Below are positions 42,442 through 52,200 of a stretch of 55,694 nt of DNA, in pieces. Each line of letters starts with the position of its first letter. Position 1 is the first letter of the stretch. A model generated the notes under the pieces. It did no database searches. It was not told the DNA's origin and worked only from the letters and a program-made list of their open reading frames with translations. Location of the stretch: contig CALJOK010000065.1 in the NCBI GenBank assembly GCA_937981555.1, positions 1-55,694 of the forward strand. Reading direction: 5' to 3'. The translations under genes and the position numbers were made by a program. This DNA is from an uncultured Saprospiraceae bacterium. Lineage in GTDB: Bacteria > Bacteroidota > Bacteroidia > Chitinophagales > Saprospiraceae.

Positions 42442-44556
42442 ATGAAAAACCTCTTGACCATTTTATGTTGTTTTTTTCTACTTAATCTTAGCGCTCAAGA
42501 TTGGAAAACTTTTACCAATCATAAGAATGTTTTGGATATCGAAAAAGAAGGCAACACCCTTTGGATTGCGACTTCGGGAGGACTCTTAAATTGGAATTTG
42601 CAAACAGAAACTTACTATAAATTAACGACGGAAGATGGATTAATTTCTAATCACATCAATGAAATTGCAATCGACGCTGATGGCAAAAAATGGTTGGCGA
42701 CTAGCCTTGGAGTTTCTGTAATTGATGGAGCAAATATTACGAGTTATAATTCGGATAATGGTTTGCATCGAAATGATGTAGTCTCGGTTGTGGTTGATTC
42801 TGAAGGAAATAAATGGTTTGCAACTAAGAGTAAATTTGGACATAGTGGATTATCCAAATTAGACAATCAAGGTAATTGGTCAACAATACCTGAAAGCATA
42901 TATTTTGCTGCGACTTGCTTGGCTGTGGATAGTTCTGATAATATTTACATAGGTAGAAATGCCCAAATTGTTAAATATACTTCAGATGAAAATTGGATAG
43001 AATTTTCACCTCCCTCTTCAACTAGTAACCTTGGTAATGTTACGAATATATTAGTAGGTGAAAACCAGAATTTATGGGCTATCTCTGTGGGTGGTCTTTA
43101 TCATATTGGTGTGGATGGAAATAGAACGAGGTTTAATGCATCAAGTGGTTTTGAAAATTATCCCAAATCATTATTTCAAGATGGCAACGGAACTTTATGG
43201 GTGGGAACTCATGATGGAATTACAAGAGTAAATTCTGATACAACTTTTACAAATTTCACTTTGCCCGAACCTGTAAATGCTATTTTTGAATCAGATGAAA
43301 ATATATGGTTAGGGACGCATGATGATGTATCTCTTTTTGATGGAACGACAACTGTAGGGAAATTAGTTACTGAAGTTGACCTCGGAGGAAATGCTGTTGC
43401 AGGATTAGATATTGCTAATGATGGTTCTGTTTGGATGGGAACTGAAAACGCAATTTCTAAATTTTCCCAAAATCAAGGTTGGGAGAATCTTGGAATAAAT
43501 GAAGGAATACATTGCAATCAAATATCTAAAATATTGGCAAGATCTAATGATGAAATTATTGCTTTAGATCCACTTCATTGTATGGGAGTTTCTTTTATAG
43601 ATGTTGCTACTGGAAATGTCAATACAATAAGTAACGATACATTTGGATATATACTATCTCTTAATGAAGATGCAGAAGGAAATTTATGGTTAGGAAATTA
43701 TTCTCCGCCATATTCTGATAATATATATGCTTCTAAGGTTTCACCTGATGGCAGTATTATACAATTTGATTTTACAGATGTTCTCCCAAATACTTCCAAT
43801 AATAAAACAACAGGCATTGCAATTCATCCAAATGGAGATGTCTATTTTAGCACACGTTGGGGAATTTATTATGTTGATACCAATGATGAATTACATTTAT
43901 TTAATTCAGAAAGAGCATTCACCATTTTTATAGATAGCCAAGAAAATATTTGGATTGCGGAAGGAGAGTATTTTATAGGCGGTCATGTTTTAGAAAAATT
44001 TACCCCTTCGGGAGATCATATAACTTACCCTGAGCTTAACTTTGATTGGCCTAATGATCAGTATATGATTTATGAAATAATTGAAGATGCTCAACAAAAT
44101 ATTTGGGTCGCTTCTGAAAATGGATTATATAAATTAAGTCCTGATGAAGAGGTTACTCGATATTCTACGCTAGATGGGTTGGCCGATAATTTTATAACAG
44201 GAATTGAATTTGATGCCAATGGCGAAATGTGGATTAGTACGATGAATGGTGTTTCGACAACTGCATCAGTTACCGTTGCTACTTCAAATTTGGAAAATAA
44301 AACAATACAATTACAACTATATCCAAACCCAACTTCGACGACCGCAACTTTGAATTTTGATCTAGCAAAAAGCGAAAATGTACAAGTGGAAATTTACAAT
44401 GTGGCGGGACAACTTTTACTCACGCCTTTTTATGAAAAAAAACCAACAGGGAATCATCAGTTAGAATTTGATGTTGCTGATTTTTCGCAAGGAGTTTATT
44501 TTTGTAAAGTTAAAATAGGTGAGCAATCGGAGGTGTTGAAATTTGTGAAGATGTAA
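42442..44556 (+). CDS. Secreted two-component-type propeller protein with T9SS sorting domain (copy 2)
   Basis: This 704-aa tandem paralog of the gene at 40259 starts 56 bases after it. It has the same signal peptide type (ending NLSAQ), propeller repeats and type A T9SS sorting domain (LQLYPNPTSTTATLNFD). The first ~110 and last ~250 residues are almost the same in both copies, while the middle (~115-390) differs more. That is the pattern expected if ligand-facing parts diverge after duplication. A large palindromic element begins at its stop codon. Confidence 0.8.
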   Translation: MKNLLTILCCFFLLNLSAQDWKTFTNHKNVLDIEKEGNTLWIATSGGLLNWNLQTETYYKLTTEDGLISNHINEIAIDADGKKWLATSLGVSVIDGANITSYNSDNGLHRNDVVSVVVDSEGNKWFATKSKFGHSGLSKLDNQGNWSTIPESIYFAATCLAVDSSDNIYIGRNAQIVKYTSDENWIEFSPPSSTSNLGNVTNILVGENQNLWAISVGGLYHIGVDGNRTRFNASSGFENYPKSLFQDGNGTLWVGTHDGITRVNSDTTFTNFTLPEPVNAIFESDENIWLGTHDDVSLFDGTTTVGKLVTEVDLGGNAVAGLDIANDGSVWMGTENAISKFSQNQGWENLGINEGIHCNQISKILARSNDEIIALDPLHCMGVSFIDVATGNVNTISNDTFGYILSLNEDAEGNLWLGNYSPPYSDNIYASKVSPDGSIIQFDFTDVLPNTSNNKTTGIAIHPNGDVYFSTRWGIYYVDTNDELHLFNSERAFTIFIDSQENIWIAEGEYFIGGHVLEKFTPSGDHITYPELNFDWPNDQYMIYEIIEDAQQNIWVASENGLYKLSPDEEVTRYSTLDGLADNFITGIEFDANGEMWISTMNGVSTTASVTVATSNLENKTIQLQLYPNPTSTTATLNFDLAKSENVQVEIYNVAGQLLLTPFYEKKPTGNHQLEFDVADFSQGVYFCKVKIGEQSEVLKFVKM

Positions 44557-44763
44557 ACCCCCGACCCCTAAAGGGGAGTTTTGGTTTTCCTTTCAAAGAT
44601 GAACTTTCTTTCATTCTTCGAAGGTTGTTTATTGAAAAAGATTGGGGAACTATTTTTTTACAAATAGTTCCCCAATCTTCATTTGAAAGAAAGTTTAAAA
44701 TCAATAAAAGCAGTTTTTTAATTGAAAGGAAAACCAAAACTCTCCTTTAGGGGTTGGGGGTTT
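44555..44763. repeat. 209-bp palindromic element with 42-bp arms and nested hairpins
   Basis: The outer arms 44555-44596 and 44722-44763 match at 40 of 42 positions (AAACCCCC and CCCCTAAAGG parts). Inside are AACTTTCTTTCA / TGAAAGAAAGTT and a perfect 16-bp stem GATTGGGGAACTATTT with loop TTTTAC. The left arm starts in the stop codon of the gene at 42442; the right arm encodes the last residues and stop of mazG. It could be a MITE-like element or a very large bidirectional terminator. Confidence 0.85.
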
Positions 44764-45511
44764 TCGCCTCATTCCACAATTTATCCATCTCTTCCAAACT
44801 CATTTCCTCCAAATCCCTATCCGCATTTTTCTCAATATATTCAAAACGAGTTTTAAATTTTAAATTAATTCTTTCCAACGCAGTCTCCGGATCTATCCCT
44901 TTGAATCGAGCATAATTGATCATTGAAAAAATCACATCTCCAAATTCCTCCTCCTTTCTTTCTTGCGATAAATCTTGATCTAAGGTCTCTTTCATTTCAG
45001 CCATTTCCTCTTCCACTTTTTCCCAAACCTGTGCTGCATTTTCCCATTCAAAACCAACTTGTGCCGTTTTTTCTTGCATTCGATAAGCCTTGACCATCGC
45101 AGGCAAAGATTTTGGAACACCTTGCAAAACTGATTTTTTTCCTTCTGCCAATTTGAGTTGCTCCCAATTTTTCATCACATCTTCTTCGCCATTCACTTTT
45201 ACATCACCATAGATATGAGGGTGTCGATGAATCAATTTATCACAGCAAGCATTTATGGCATCTGCAATATCAAATGCTTTTTTCTCTTCCGCAATTTTTG
45301 CATAGAAAACCATATGTAACATGATGTCGCCTATCTCTTCTTTGATTTCATCGAGGTCTTCTATAAGGATCGCATCAGCTAACTCGTAAGTTTCTTCGAT
45401 AGTCAAATTTCGCAAAGATTGGAAAGTTTGTTTTTGATCCCACGGGCATTGTTCACGGAGTTCATCCATGATTTTGAGGAGACGGGCAAATGCTTCTAAT
45501 TTCTTATCCAT
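44747..45511 (-). CDS. mazG: Nucleoside triphosphate pyrophosphohydrolase
   Basis: This 254-aa enzyme hydrolyses NTPs to NMP and pyrophosphate for pool cleaning or stress response. There are two MazG domains. The first has CPWDQKQTFQSLRNLTIEETYEL and the metal-binding acidic run in DLDEIKEEIGDIML. The second (~150-240) has EEMAEMKETL and EFGDVIFSMINYARF. Length fits the tandem-domain form (E. coli is 263 aa). The last codons (KTPNP, stop) lie inside the palindromic element. A -7 box TAACTTTG lies 28 bases upstream of the ATG. Confidence 0.95.
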   Translation of the reverse strand: MDKKLEAFARLLKIMDELREQCPWDQKQTFQSLRNLTIEETYELADAILIEDLDEIKEEIGDIMLHMVFYAKIAEEKKAFDIADAINACCDKLIHRHPHIYGDVKVNGEEDVMKNWEQLKLAEGKKSVLQGVPKSLPAMVKAYRMQEKTAQVGFEWENAAQVWEKVEEEMAEMKETLDQDLSQERKEEEFGDVIFSMINYARFKGIDPETALERINLKFKTRFEYIEKNADRDLEEMSLEEMDKLWNEAKTPNP

Positions 45512-45538
45512 GATATATATTTATTTAAAATTTGAGTG

Positions 45539-45546
45539 CAAAGTTA
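45539..45546 (-). promoter_or_regulatory. -7 box TAACTTTG of mazG
   Basis: An exact TAnnTTTG element on the minus strand, 28 bases before the mazG start. A distinct -33 box was not found. Confidence 0.55.
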
Positions 45547-45568
45547 ATTGAACAAAAGAATAAAATCA

Positions 45569-45597
45569 TTGTTTTTATTTTAAATCTATTACCTTTG
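45569..45597 (+). promoter_or_regulatory. Promoter of the small membrane protein gene
   Basis: -7 box TACCTTTG (45590-45597) with an upstream TTG (45569-45571) at 18 bases, 40 bases before the ATG at 45638. It is divergent from the mazG promoter. Confidence 0.6.
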
Positions 45598-45637
45598 CAG
45601 TAGATTTAAAATTGAATCATTTTTAAAATAATCAAAC

Positions 45638-45850
45638 ATGGAATTCCTATATATTTTAACCATCGTTTTCGTAACATTTGGAATTTGTTTTGCCCTTATC
45701 AACATCCGTCACATTGTGACTGGAAATGAATTTAGAGGAACTTGCGCAACAAATAATCCGATGTTGAAAAACCAAATTGGCGATTGTACAGTTTGTGGGA
45801 AAAAAGCAGATGAAGAATGTCAAATGCCTGATCTTCCAGAAGTAAAATAA
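45638..45850 (+). CDS. Small Cys-rich membrane protein, possibly NqrM-like
   Basis: This 70-aa protein has one N-terminal membrane helix (LYILTIVFVTFGICFALI). A short cytoplasmic tail carries Cys in RGTCATNN, GDCTVCGKK and EECQ. The plan (membrane helix, then G-x-C, then a Cys cluster) recalls NqrM/DUF539, which helps mature the iron site of the Na+-translocating NADH:quinone reductase. No nqr genes are in the window, so the assignment is weak. The promoter box upstream and terminator downstream support a real single-gene unit. Confidence 0.7.
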   Translation: MEFLYILTIVFVTFGICFALINIRHIVTGNEFRGTCATNNPMLKNQIGDCTVCGKKADEECQMPDLPEVK

Positions 45851-45870
45851 ATAATTCTCCAAATTGGATA

Positions 45871-45919
45871 AAATAAAAAATGACCAACTTGTAAAATTCA
45901 AGTTGGTCATTTTTTATTT
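45871..45919. terminator. Perfect bidirectional terminator
   Basis: A 21-bp perfect stem, with TGACCAACTTG and CAAGTTGGTCA at its core, has a 7-base loop and A-rich and T-rich ends. It lies between converging genes ending at 45850 (+) and 45960 (-). Confidence 0.9.
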
Positions 45920-45959
45920 TAAAATTCTTTAAATTAAATATCAGACTGTTAGTTCGATT

Positions 45960-47009
45960 TTAAAAAATAATCTCTGTCGCCCCAAATCCATATTTTGGAT
46001 GATATTCATTTTTAAAAGTTTTCACTTCAGGATGATTGATCAGTTGCGTAGCGATTTCATTCTTCAATTTTCCTTTTCCAACGCCATGAATCACAAAAGC
46101 ACTTCTTACTCCCAATCGAATCGCTTTGTCCAAAAACTGATTAAAATGGGTGAGTTGAATTCTTAAAATATCAGCATTAGTTCTCTTCCTGTTATCACTC
46201 ACCAAATTCTCAATATGGAGATCAATCTCATTTTCAAAATGCGCCAATTCCATTGGATCACTTCCGCTAACTCTTCGATAATCAGAAGATGGGTTTTTAG
46301 GTTTTGTAGCATTTCTTTGAGTGTAAGTTTTTAGATCTTCGCCTTTCGGTTTTTTTTCTTTGTCAAAATTTTCAAACAATTGGTACCAATGAACTTGCCG
46401 ATTCAACAAAGGTGCAGTTCGTACATTTTTAAAAAATTGCTTTGCCTTTATTTTAAATTTTTTGGACATTTTATAGCCAGTTCCGATAGTCGTTACTTGC
46501 CAAATATCCACTTCAATAATTGGTGCTTCGTTGAGTTGACTAAATTTCATTTCACCTAAATTCACGGTGGAAACATTAGTTATTTTTCCATTCGTCGTCT
46601 TTGGCGTCTCGTCTAAAATGTCAATTGTAAAAGTGAAAAGCGCATCATATCTAGTGTCATTAATTAAATAAATATCATAACTCGAAGTGATTCCATCAGG
46701 TTGAACTTGCGGATCAAAAGCTAATTGAATACCTAGGCTTTTTAAAATATGATATTGCGAATCATTGTCTTGAAGCGGAGGCGTTGGAGGTAGTGGTGCT
46801 TTTTTTGATTCTACAAATTTAGCTTTGATTGGATTCCGATTTGGTTTTGGAATATCTTCCATTCGCTCTAAATTTTCGATAAACGCAGGGATGACCATTT
46901 CATCATCGTCCAACTCGACATTGACCATTTCACTATCCAAGATAGCGATGATGACTCCCTCGTCGCCAGTATTCTTAAATCGTACTTTTGTTCCTTCTGC
47001 AAATAACAT
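45960..47009 (-). CDS. DUF2027/Smr domain protein
   Basis: This protein is 349 aa from the ATG at 47009 (MLFAEGTKVRFKNTGDEG). A longer frame beginning at 47039 would need TTG and would run through a palindromic repeat, so it is not used. The N-terminal ~220 residues have a small beta domain (~1-60) and a DUF2027-type domain. The C-terminal ~90 residues are an Smr domain with DLHIENLV and the HGVGKGKL loop, ending YGFGATEIIF. Smr domains bind or nick nucleic acids and, in some proteins, act in ribosome rescue. The partner here is unknown. This domain pairing is typical of Bacteroidota. Confidence 0.85.
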   Translation of the reverse strand: MLFAEGTKVRFKNTGDEGVIIAILDSEMVNVELDDDEMVIPAFIENLERMEDIPKPNRNPIKAKFVESKKAPLPPTPPLQDNDSQYHILKSLGIQLAFDPQVQPDGITSSYDIYLINDTRYDALFTFTIDILDETPKTTNGKITNVSTVNLGEMKFSQLNEAPIIEVDIWQVTTIGTGYKMSKKFKIKAKQFFKNVRTAPLLNRQVHWYQLFENFDKEKKPKGEDLKTYTQRNATKPKNPSSDYRRVSGSDPMELAHFENEIDLHIENLVSDNRKRTNADILRIQLTHFNQFLDKAIRLGVRSAFVIHGVGKGKLKNEIATQLINHPEVKTFKNEYHPKYGFGATEIIF

Positions 47010-47021
47010 AAATAATATTTT

Positions 47022-47100
47022 GTAGTGGGATTTCCTCAATCCCGTATTTTTAGGAGACTAATAAGTTTCAAATTTTACGAGACTTGGAAAGTCCCGCTAC
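47022..47100. repeat. REP-like palindrome upstream of the Smr gene
   Basis: The left arm (GTAGTGGGATTTCC, 47022 on) and right arm (GGAAAGTCCCGCTAC, to 47100) are inverted copies, each also able to fold by itself (GGGAT/ATCCC and GACTT/AAGTC). It ends 12 bases before the ATG at 47009. Confidence 0.65.
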
Positions 47101-47139
47101 GATTAATGCAATATTAATCAAAACTCTAAACAAAGAAGA

Positions 47140-47171
47140 TTGAACTAGAAACATTAAATTCAATACCTTTG
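47140..47171 (+). promoter_or_regulatory. Promoter of the methyltransferase gene
   Basis: TTG (47140-47142), then 21 bases, then the -7 box TACCTTTG (47164-47171). The ATG is at 47190, giving a leader of roughly 10-15 bases. Confidence 0.65.
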
Positions 47172-47189
47172 TTTTTATAAAAATAAAAT

Positions 47190-47825
47190 ATGAGTTTACG
47201 TTGGAAAATAGCTCAGGCTGCAGAGATCCGTTGGTGGCAAAATTATTTGAAAAAAAAGCCTAAAACCGATTATCTAGTTTGGAAAAAAAAGTATTGGGAA
47301 ACACTTTTGTCCAAGTTGAATTTGACTTTTACTGAAGGAGAAAAAGTCTTAGATGCAGGTTGTGGCCCAGCTGGTATTTTTATGATTTTGGAAAAATACC
47401 AAACGGATGCGATGGATCCATTGCTTAATGATTATGAAGAAAAGTTAGCGCATTTTTCCAAAAAACAATATCCGAATATTCGATTTTTTAGCGAACCGCT
47501 GGAAACGTTTTCTCCTAAAGAAAAATACGATAAAGTGTTTTGCCTCAATGCAATTAATCATGTGGCGGATTTGGATTTATGTTTTGATAAATTAGTTGAT
47601 TTCACAGAGGAGGGAGGAACGCTAATTGTTTCGATTGATGCACATAATTACTCTTTTTTTAAAAATATATTTCGATTATTGCCTGGTGATATTTTACATC
47701 CACATCAATTTGATTTGCAAGAATATCAAAAGATGATGACAGATCGAGGTTGTAAATTGGAACAGTCAATTTTGTACAAAGAAGAGTTTTTCTTTAATTA
47801 TTATATTTTGGTTTTTACTAAATAA
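47190..47825 (+). CDS. Class I SAM-dependent methyltransferase
   Basis: This 211-aa protein has the class I fold signature: motif I VLDAGCGPAGIF (~55-66), an acidic residue after strand 2 (DAMDP), and motif IV-like YDKVFCLNAINHV. The target is not recognisable; a small molecule is likely from the compact size. It is the first gene of a plus-strand group with ridA (8 bases downstream) and queE, so the three may be co-transcribed. Confidence 0.85.
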   Translation: MSLRWKIAQAAEIRWWQNYLKKKPKTDYLVWKKKYWETLLSKLNLTFTEGEKVLDAGCGPAGIFMILEKYQTDAMDPLLNDYEEKLAHFSKKQYPNIRFFSEPLETFSPKEKYDKVFCLNAINHVADLDLCFDKLVDFTEEGGTLIVSIDAHNYSFFKNIFRLLPGDILHPHQFDLQEYQKMMTDRGCKLEQSILYKEEFFFNYYILVFTK

Positions 47826-47832
47826 AAAAATC

Positions 47833-48219
47833 ATGAGTAGAACAAATATTTCATCCAATACGAAATGGGAAGATATCGTCGGCTACTCCCGAGCAGTTCG
47901 AGTTGGAAATATCATTGAAGTGGCTGGAACAACTGCTGTTGATGGAGAGAAAATAATTGGGGTCGGTAATCCATACGAGCAAACAAAATTTATTTTTCAA
48001 AAAATAGAAAAAGCATTAATCGAAGCTGGAGCAACGATGAAAGATGTAGTTCGGACTCGAATGTTTGTGACGAATATGGATGATTGGGAAGAGATCGGAC
48101 GAGCGCATGGGGAATTTTTTAAAGAGATAAAACCTGCCGCAACGATGCTTGAAGTAAGTCGATTTATTGATGAAAAAATATTGATAGAAATAGAAGTATC
48201 TGCAGTAATTAGTGAATAA
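47833..48219 (+). CDS. RidA (YjgF/YER057c/UK114) family protein
   Basis: This 128-aa protein has the RidA fold: the GYSRAVRVGNIIEVAGTTA start, then EQTKFIFQKIEKALIEAGA, and the conserved region DVVRTRMFVTNMDDW. Related proteins hydrolyse reactive enamine/imine intermediates. The usual active-site stretch is altered (PAATMLEVSRF), so this is a subgroup and substrate use is uncertain. The stop codon runs into the hairpin at 48219. Confidence 0.88.
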   Translation: MSRTNISSNTKWEDIVGYSRAVRVGNIIEVAGTTAVDGEKIIGVGNPYEQTKFIFQKIEKALIEAGATMKDVVRTRMFVTNMDDWEEIGRAHGEFFKEIKPAATMLEVSRFIDEKILIEIEVSAVISE

Positions 48220-48250
48220 CGTGGTGGTCTGCTTTAGCTGACCACCACGT
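48219..48250 (+). other. Intergenic hairpin 12 nt before queE
   Basis: ACGTGGTGGTC pairs with GACCACCACGT, extended inside by GCT/AGC past a T-T mismatch. No T run follows, so it is unlikely to be a full terminator. The downstream spacer is AATAATAATAAA. Confidence 0.65.
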
Positions 48251-48262
48251 AATAATAATAAA

Positions 48263-48898
48263 ATGAAATACAAAGTCAAAGAAATATATTACACCTTGCA
48301 AGGCGAAGGTGCTCACACCGGAAGACCAGCTGTCTTTTGCAGATTCACAGGTTGCAACTTGTGGAGTGGGAGAGAGAAGGATCGAAGTGAAGCGATTTGT
48401 CAATTTTGCGATACCGATTTTCGAGGAACGGATGGTCTGAATGGGGGAAAATATACCGCCAAAGAATTGGCTGAAAAAGTTGCCGAGCAATGGGAAGCAG
48501 GGATGAATCGAGGCAAACCTTATGTCGTTTGTACAGGTGGAGAACCGTTGCTTCAATTAGATGAAAAGATGGTCAAAGCATTTCACAAAAAAGGAATCGA
48601 AGTCGCTATCGAAACGAATGGAACTAAACTTCCACCGGAAGGAATTGATTGGATTTGTATGAGTCCGAAAGCAGGAGCTGATTTAGTTTTGAAAAAGGGA
48701 AATGAGTTGAAATTAGTTTTTCCTCAATTAGGAGCAGAACCAGAATTATTCGAAAACTTAGATTACGAGAATTTTTATCTCCAACCAATGGATGGCCCGA
48801 ATACGGAAAAGAACATTCAATTTGCGATCAAATATTGTCTCCAAAATCCAAAATGGAGATTGAGTTTGCAAACGCATAAAATGATTAACATCCCCTAA
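48263..48898 (+). CDS. queE: 7-carboxy-7-deazaguanine synthase
   Basis: This 211-aa radical-SAM enzyme converts carboxy-tetrahydropterin to 7-carboxy-7-deazaguanine in queuosine precursor synthesis. The start YTLQGEGAHTGRPAVFCRFTG is typical. The [4Fe-4S] ligands fit C31-x14-C46-x2-C49 (GCNLW then CQFCDTDF), the extended QueE spacing. VCTGGEPLLQ and SPKAGAD follow as expected. No other que genes are in the window. A good terminator follows. Confidence 0.95.
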   Translation: MKYKVKEIYYTLQGEGAHTGRPAVFCRFTGCNLWSGREKDRSEAICQFCDTDFRGTDGLNGGKYTAKELAEKVAEQWEAGMNRGKPYVVCTGGEPLLQLDEKMVKAFHKKGIEVAIETNGTKLPPEGIDWICMSPKAGADLVLKKGNELKLVFPQLGAEPELFENLDYENFYLQPMDGPNTEKNIQFAIKYCLQNPKWRLSLQTHKMINIP

Positions 48899-48905
48899 AA
48901 AATAA

Positions 48906-48937
48906 AAATCGCCTCTGTAAAAGAGGCGATTTTTTCG
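48906..48937 (+). terminator. Terminator of queE
   Basis: AAATCGCCTC pairs perfectly with GAGGCGATTT, loop TGTAAAA, then T-rich tail. Confidence 0.9.
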
Positions 48938-49288
48938 GTTTTTGAAATAGTGTAACTGAGCAAGGGGTACATGCTTTAGAAATTAACTAAAGATCATGTA
49001 TTAAATAGTTAAGCTTAGCGCTATACAATTTAGTATAAAATTGGAATAAAGTTTATGTGTTAAATGCTCAGGAATTAGATTGTATAGATTCATAATTAAA
49101 TGAATCTATATTGATCTTTGGAAAAGGGTATTATAAAATATTGGGCAGGGGTTATAAAAATCGTTACGCAAATATAAAATAGATTTCTGGGTAAAAAAGA
49201 GAGAATGAATAAACGGTAGGAAAATTTACTTTAATGGTAGGATTTACCAAGAAACGGATTTAATAAGGTTGAACAATTTGGTCAAAAG
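48938..49288. other. 350-base stretch between queE and the helicase 3' end
   Basis: AT-rich and without an ORF. One small perfect hairpin is present (TATAGATTCAT with ATGAATCTATA, about 49083-49110). No terminator for the minus-strand helicase was obvious. Nothing else recognised. Confidence 0.4.
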
Positions 49289-52200
49289 TTAGTTTTCTGA
49301 GATATTAATTTGATGCTTTTGGATGAGCGAAGCATAAATAGAATTGGTTTTCAATATTTTTGGATTTCCAATTATTATCAGATGTTTTCGAGCTCGAGTT
49401 AAGGCGACATTAAGTTTTCGATCGACTCCTTCGTCAGAAACTGAAATCAATGAAGTCAATTGATTAACGGAATTTGTACATAAGGAGAGGATGATAATAT
49501 CTCTTGCCCCACCTTGATATCTTTCTACTGTATCGATACTCAAGGAAGCTGTTTCAATATTTTTTTCTTGTAATGCTTGGCGAATTTGAGCAATCTGGGC
49601 TCGGTAAGGAGTGATAACGCCAAGGCTTTTTTTGGTAAATTCTAAATCGTTTTCTCGATATATTTTTTGAAAAATTTCGACTACTTCACTAATCAAATTA
49701 GCTTCGTGAAGATTGGTTTTTCCAGTTGGACTTTTTAAGTCAGGTTGAGAAGGAAGGAAAACCATTCTATTTTCACAAAGCATTTTTTCCAAACCATTAA
49801 CTGTTTTATCTAATTGATATTCAATGGACTTGATTTGATATTCATTGTTCAATTCGTTAGGTAGAATTTTCAAATACCCATCATAAAATTCCTGACTTGG
49901 AAAATTCATGATGTCCTGATGCATTCTACCTTGATGACTCAAACGAGCGAAAGCCCACGTCCAATTATTTTTTACACATCTTTTATACATGCGTTCGAAA
50001 AGAGAATCTCGTAAATTTTTCAAACCGATTTCATTCAAATCTTTATCGTCAACTTTGGAAGCATTAGGTGACTGAACTACAACTGCAGGTAATTGTTTAT
50101 GATCTCCGATGAGTAAAAAACGTTTAAAGTGAGGCAACAAACCAACGAGCATTGGCTCAGGAATTTGCGAAGCTTCATCAATGATCACTCTATCAAAAGT
50201 TTTCAATTGCATGATTTCTTGCTTGCCAGCAATACCTGCTACCGTCGAAACAAAAATGCGATGATTATCAATAATCCCTCGCAATTCTTTTCGGTTGGAA
50301 ATGTTCGCAATCTTAGCATTAAATAATTGATCTTGATAATCTACTCCGCAAGAATGTGCAGAACCCAATCGTAAATATTCATCTTTAGCATACTTGTCGA
50401 TACTCACAATTGCTTCGCAAATTTCATCGACGGCTCGATTAGTATAGGCTAATAGTAGGATATTTTCATCAGTATCGTTGAGCAAATGGCTGACGATATT
50501 TTTGAGCATCATACTCGTTTTTCCAGTTCCAGGTGGACCCCAAAGTAAGAAGTAATCTTTAGCAGAAATGGCTTGTTGGAAAATGACCTTTTGCTCTTCG
50601 GTCAATTCTTTTGGCAACTTGATGTCGAGTTCTTCCGGTTGCTGCGGAGGCGAAGTCGTGAGCAATAATTCTTTTTTGAAAGTAGGGAATTGAGCAAACT
50701 GAAATAGACTTCGGTACATTCCATTGAAGCTACTATCCAACATATCATGTTCTAAATTCCAATGGAAATCTTGTTCAAAAATGGACGTATTAAATTGGCG
50801 ACTTCTCAACTTTACGTGCACTTCATCTTTTGTGATTTCGATGATTGTACACTTGAAAATTTGATTATTTAAGACCGTATCTTTTTTATTTTGGAAAGGA
50901 TACAAAACGGAGATATCACCTTTTCTGAAATTAGCTAGTGGATTAGTTTTTTCTGTTTTTTCAAAAATAATAATTGGCGTTTCTTCCTCCGAGTGATTTT
51001 CTTTTATTTTTAAGAAACTGACGATTTCGAAGCTCTCTTCCTTCTCTTTAAAATCTTTGAGCCAAAGGGAAGCCAAACCATTTAATCTTTCAATTCCTTG
51101 AATTCCAGTTTTTGCCAAAAGATGTTCTCGAGCAATAAATCCTGAAAAAGCATTAAAATATTTTTTCTCCAAATGACTCATGCCTTGATATACTTTTTCA
51201 AAAAGCTGCATGTCTTTGGCAAGGAATCCGGATAGTTTTGGATATTTGCCTGAAGTTAATCGACTGAAAATGAGTGGATTATCAATGTCGCTATTTCTGA
51301 TATTTGATAATTGGTATTCAAAAGCAAGGATTTGATTTCGAATATTTAAGGCTTCCATTTGTTGCGTGCTGCTCGTAGGCGCAAATTTTAAATGGTTGAT
51401 GTCGATGCCAGAATAAAGAATAAAATTAGTTGGTTGTATTTTTTTTCCAAAAACAGATTTAATAATCAAATCGTATAACAAGGTCTGCACGTAATGATTA
51501 TGATTGATGCCGTACTTGTTTGGTTTGAACGTTTTTCCACTTTTTAACTCGACGATGGCAGAGTGATTTTCTTCGTTTTCGCCAGTCGTATTTTTTTTGT
51601 AAAAAATATCAAGACGACCTTGTAGACCATGTTTTTGAGAATAAAAAGTTGGCTCTAAAAAACAATCATCAGGAATGATATCGCTTTTGGCAAAACCAGT
51701 CAAGACCATTTGTTTTAAGTTGAGAAAATGCTTTTGAGATGACTGCATAATTTCTCGCAGAACTGAATTTTCAAAAGTGGCAAATGCTAGAGGATTGAGT
51801 TGGAAAACTTTTGGAAAAGTCTCTTTAAAAGTTGCTTCTGAATTAGTCATCAACTCATCCAAAAAGAAGTTAGCAATATTTCCAATCATCAAATGTTTAC
51901 TGTAGGTGAACGGTAAATATTTTTTTAAAAGATTATAAATTGGGAGTGTTCCAAAATTTTTAAAGCATTCTGCGACTGCTGAAACATCGACTAAATAATC
52001 AGGTTCTAATACAATGCCACGAGGTCGATAAATTCCTTCTTTGTCAATTTCCACATCAAGTAAATTGATGGTCAATGGAAATTTAAAAGCATTTTCAATA
52101 ACTTGAATGGATGGATTGAAATTTTGATTTCGTTCGGCGATATTATATTGAATTCGAATCTCACGAGATGGATCATCTTCGTCACGAGCAATAAGTTGTT

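Noticed and set aside
47010-47039. N-terminal extension of the Smr protein (MRKSHYKILF)
   Set aside because: It needs a TTG start and would be encoded by the palindromic repeat; the ATG at 47009 begins the conserved domain.
48209-48556. Minus-strand frames over ridA/queE and other long antisense frames
   Set aside because: They lie fully inside clear genes on the other strand and have no domain or signal; shadows of the AT-rich coding DNA.
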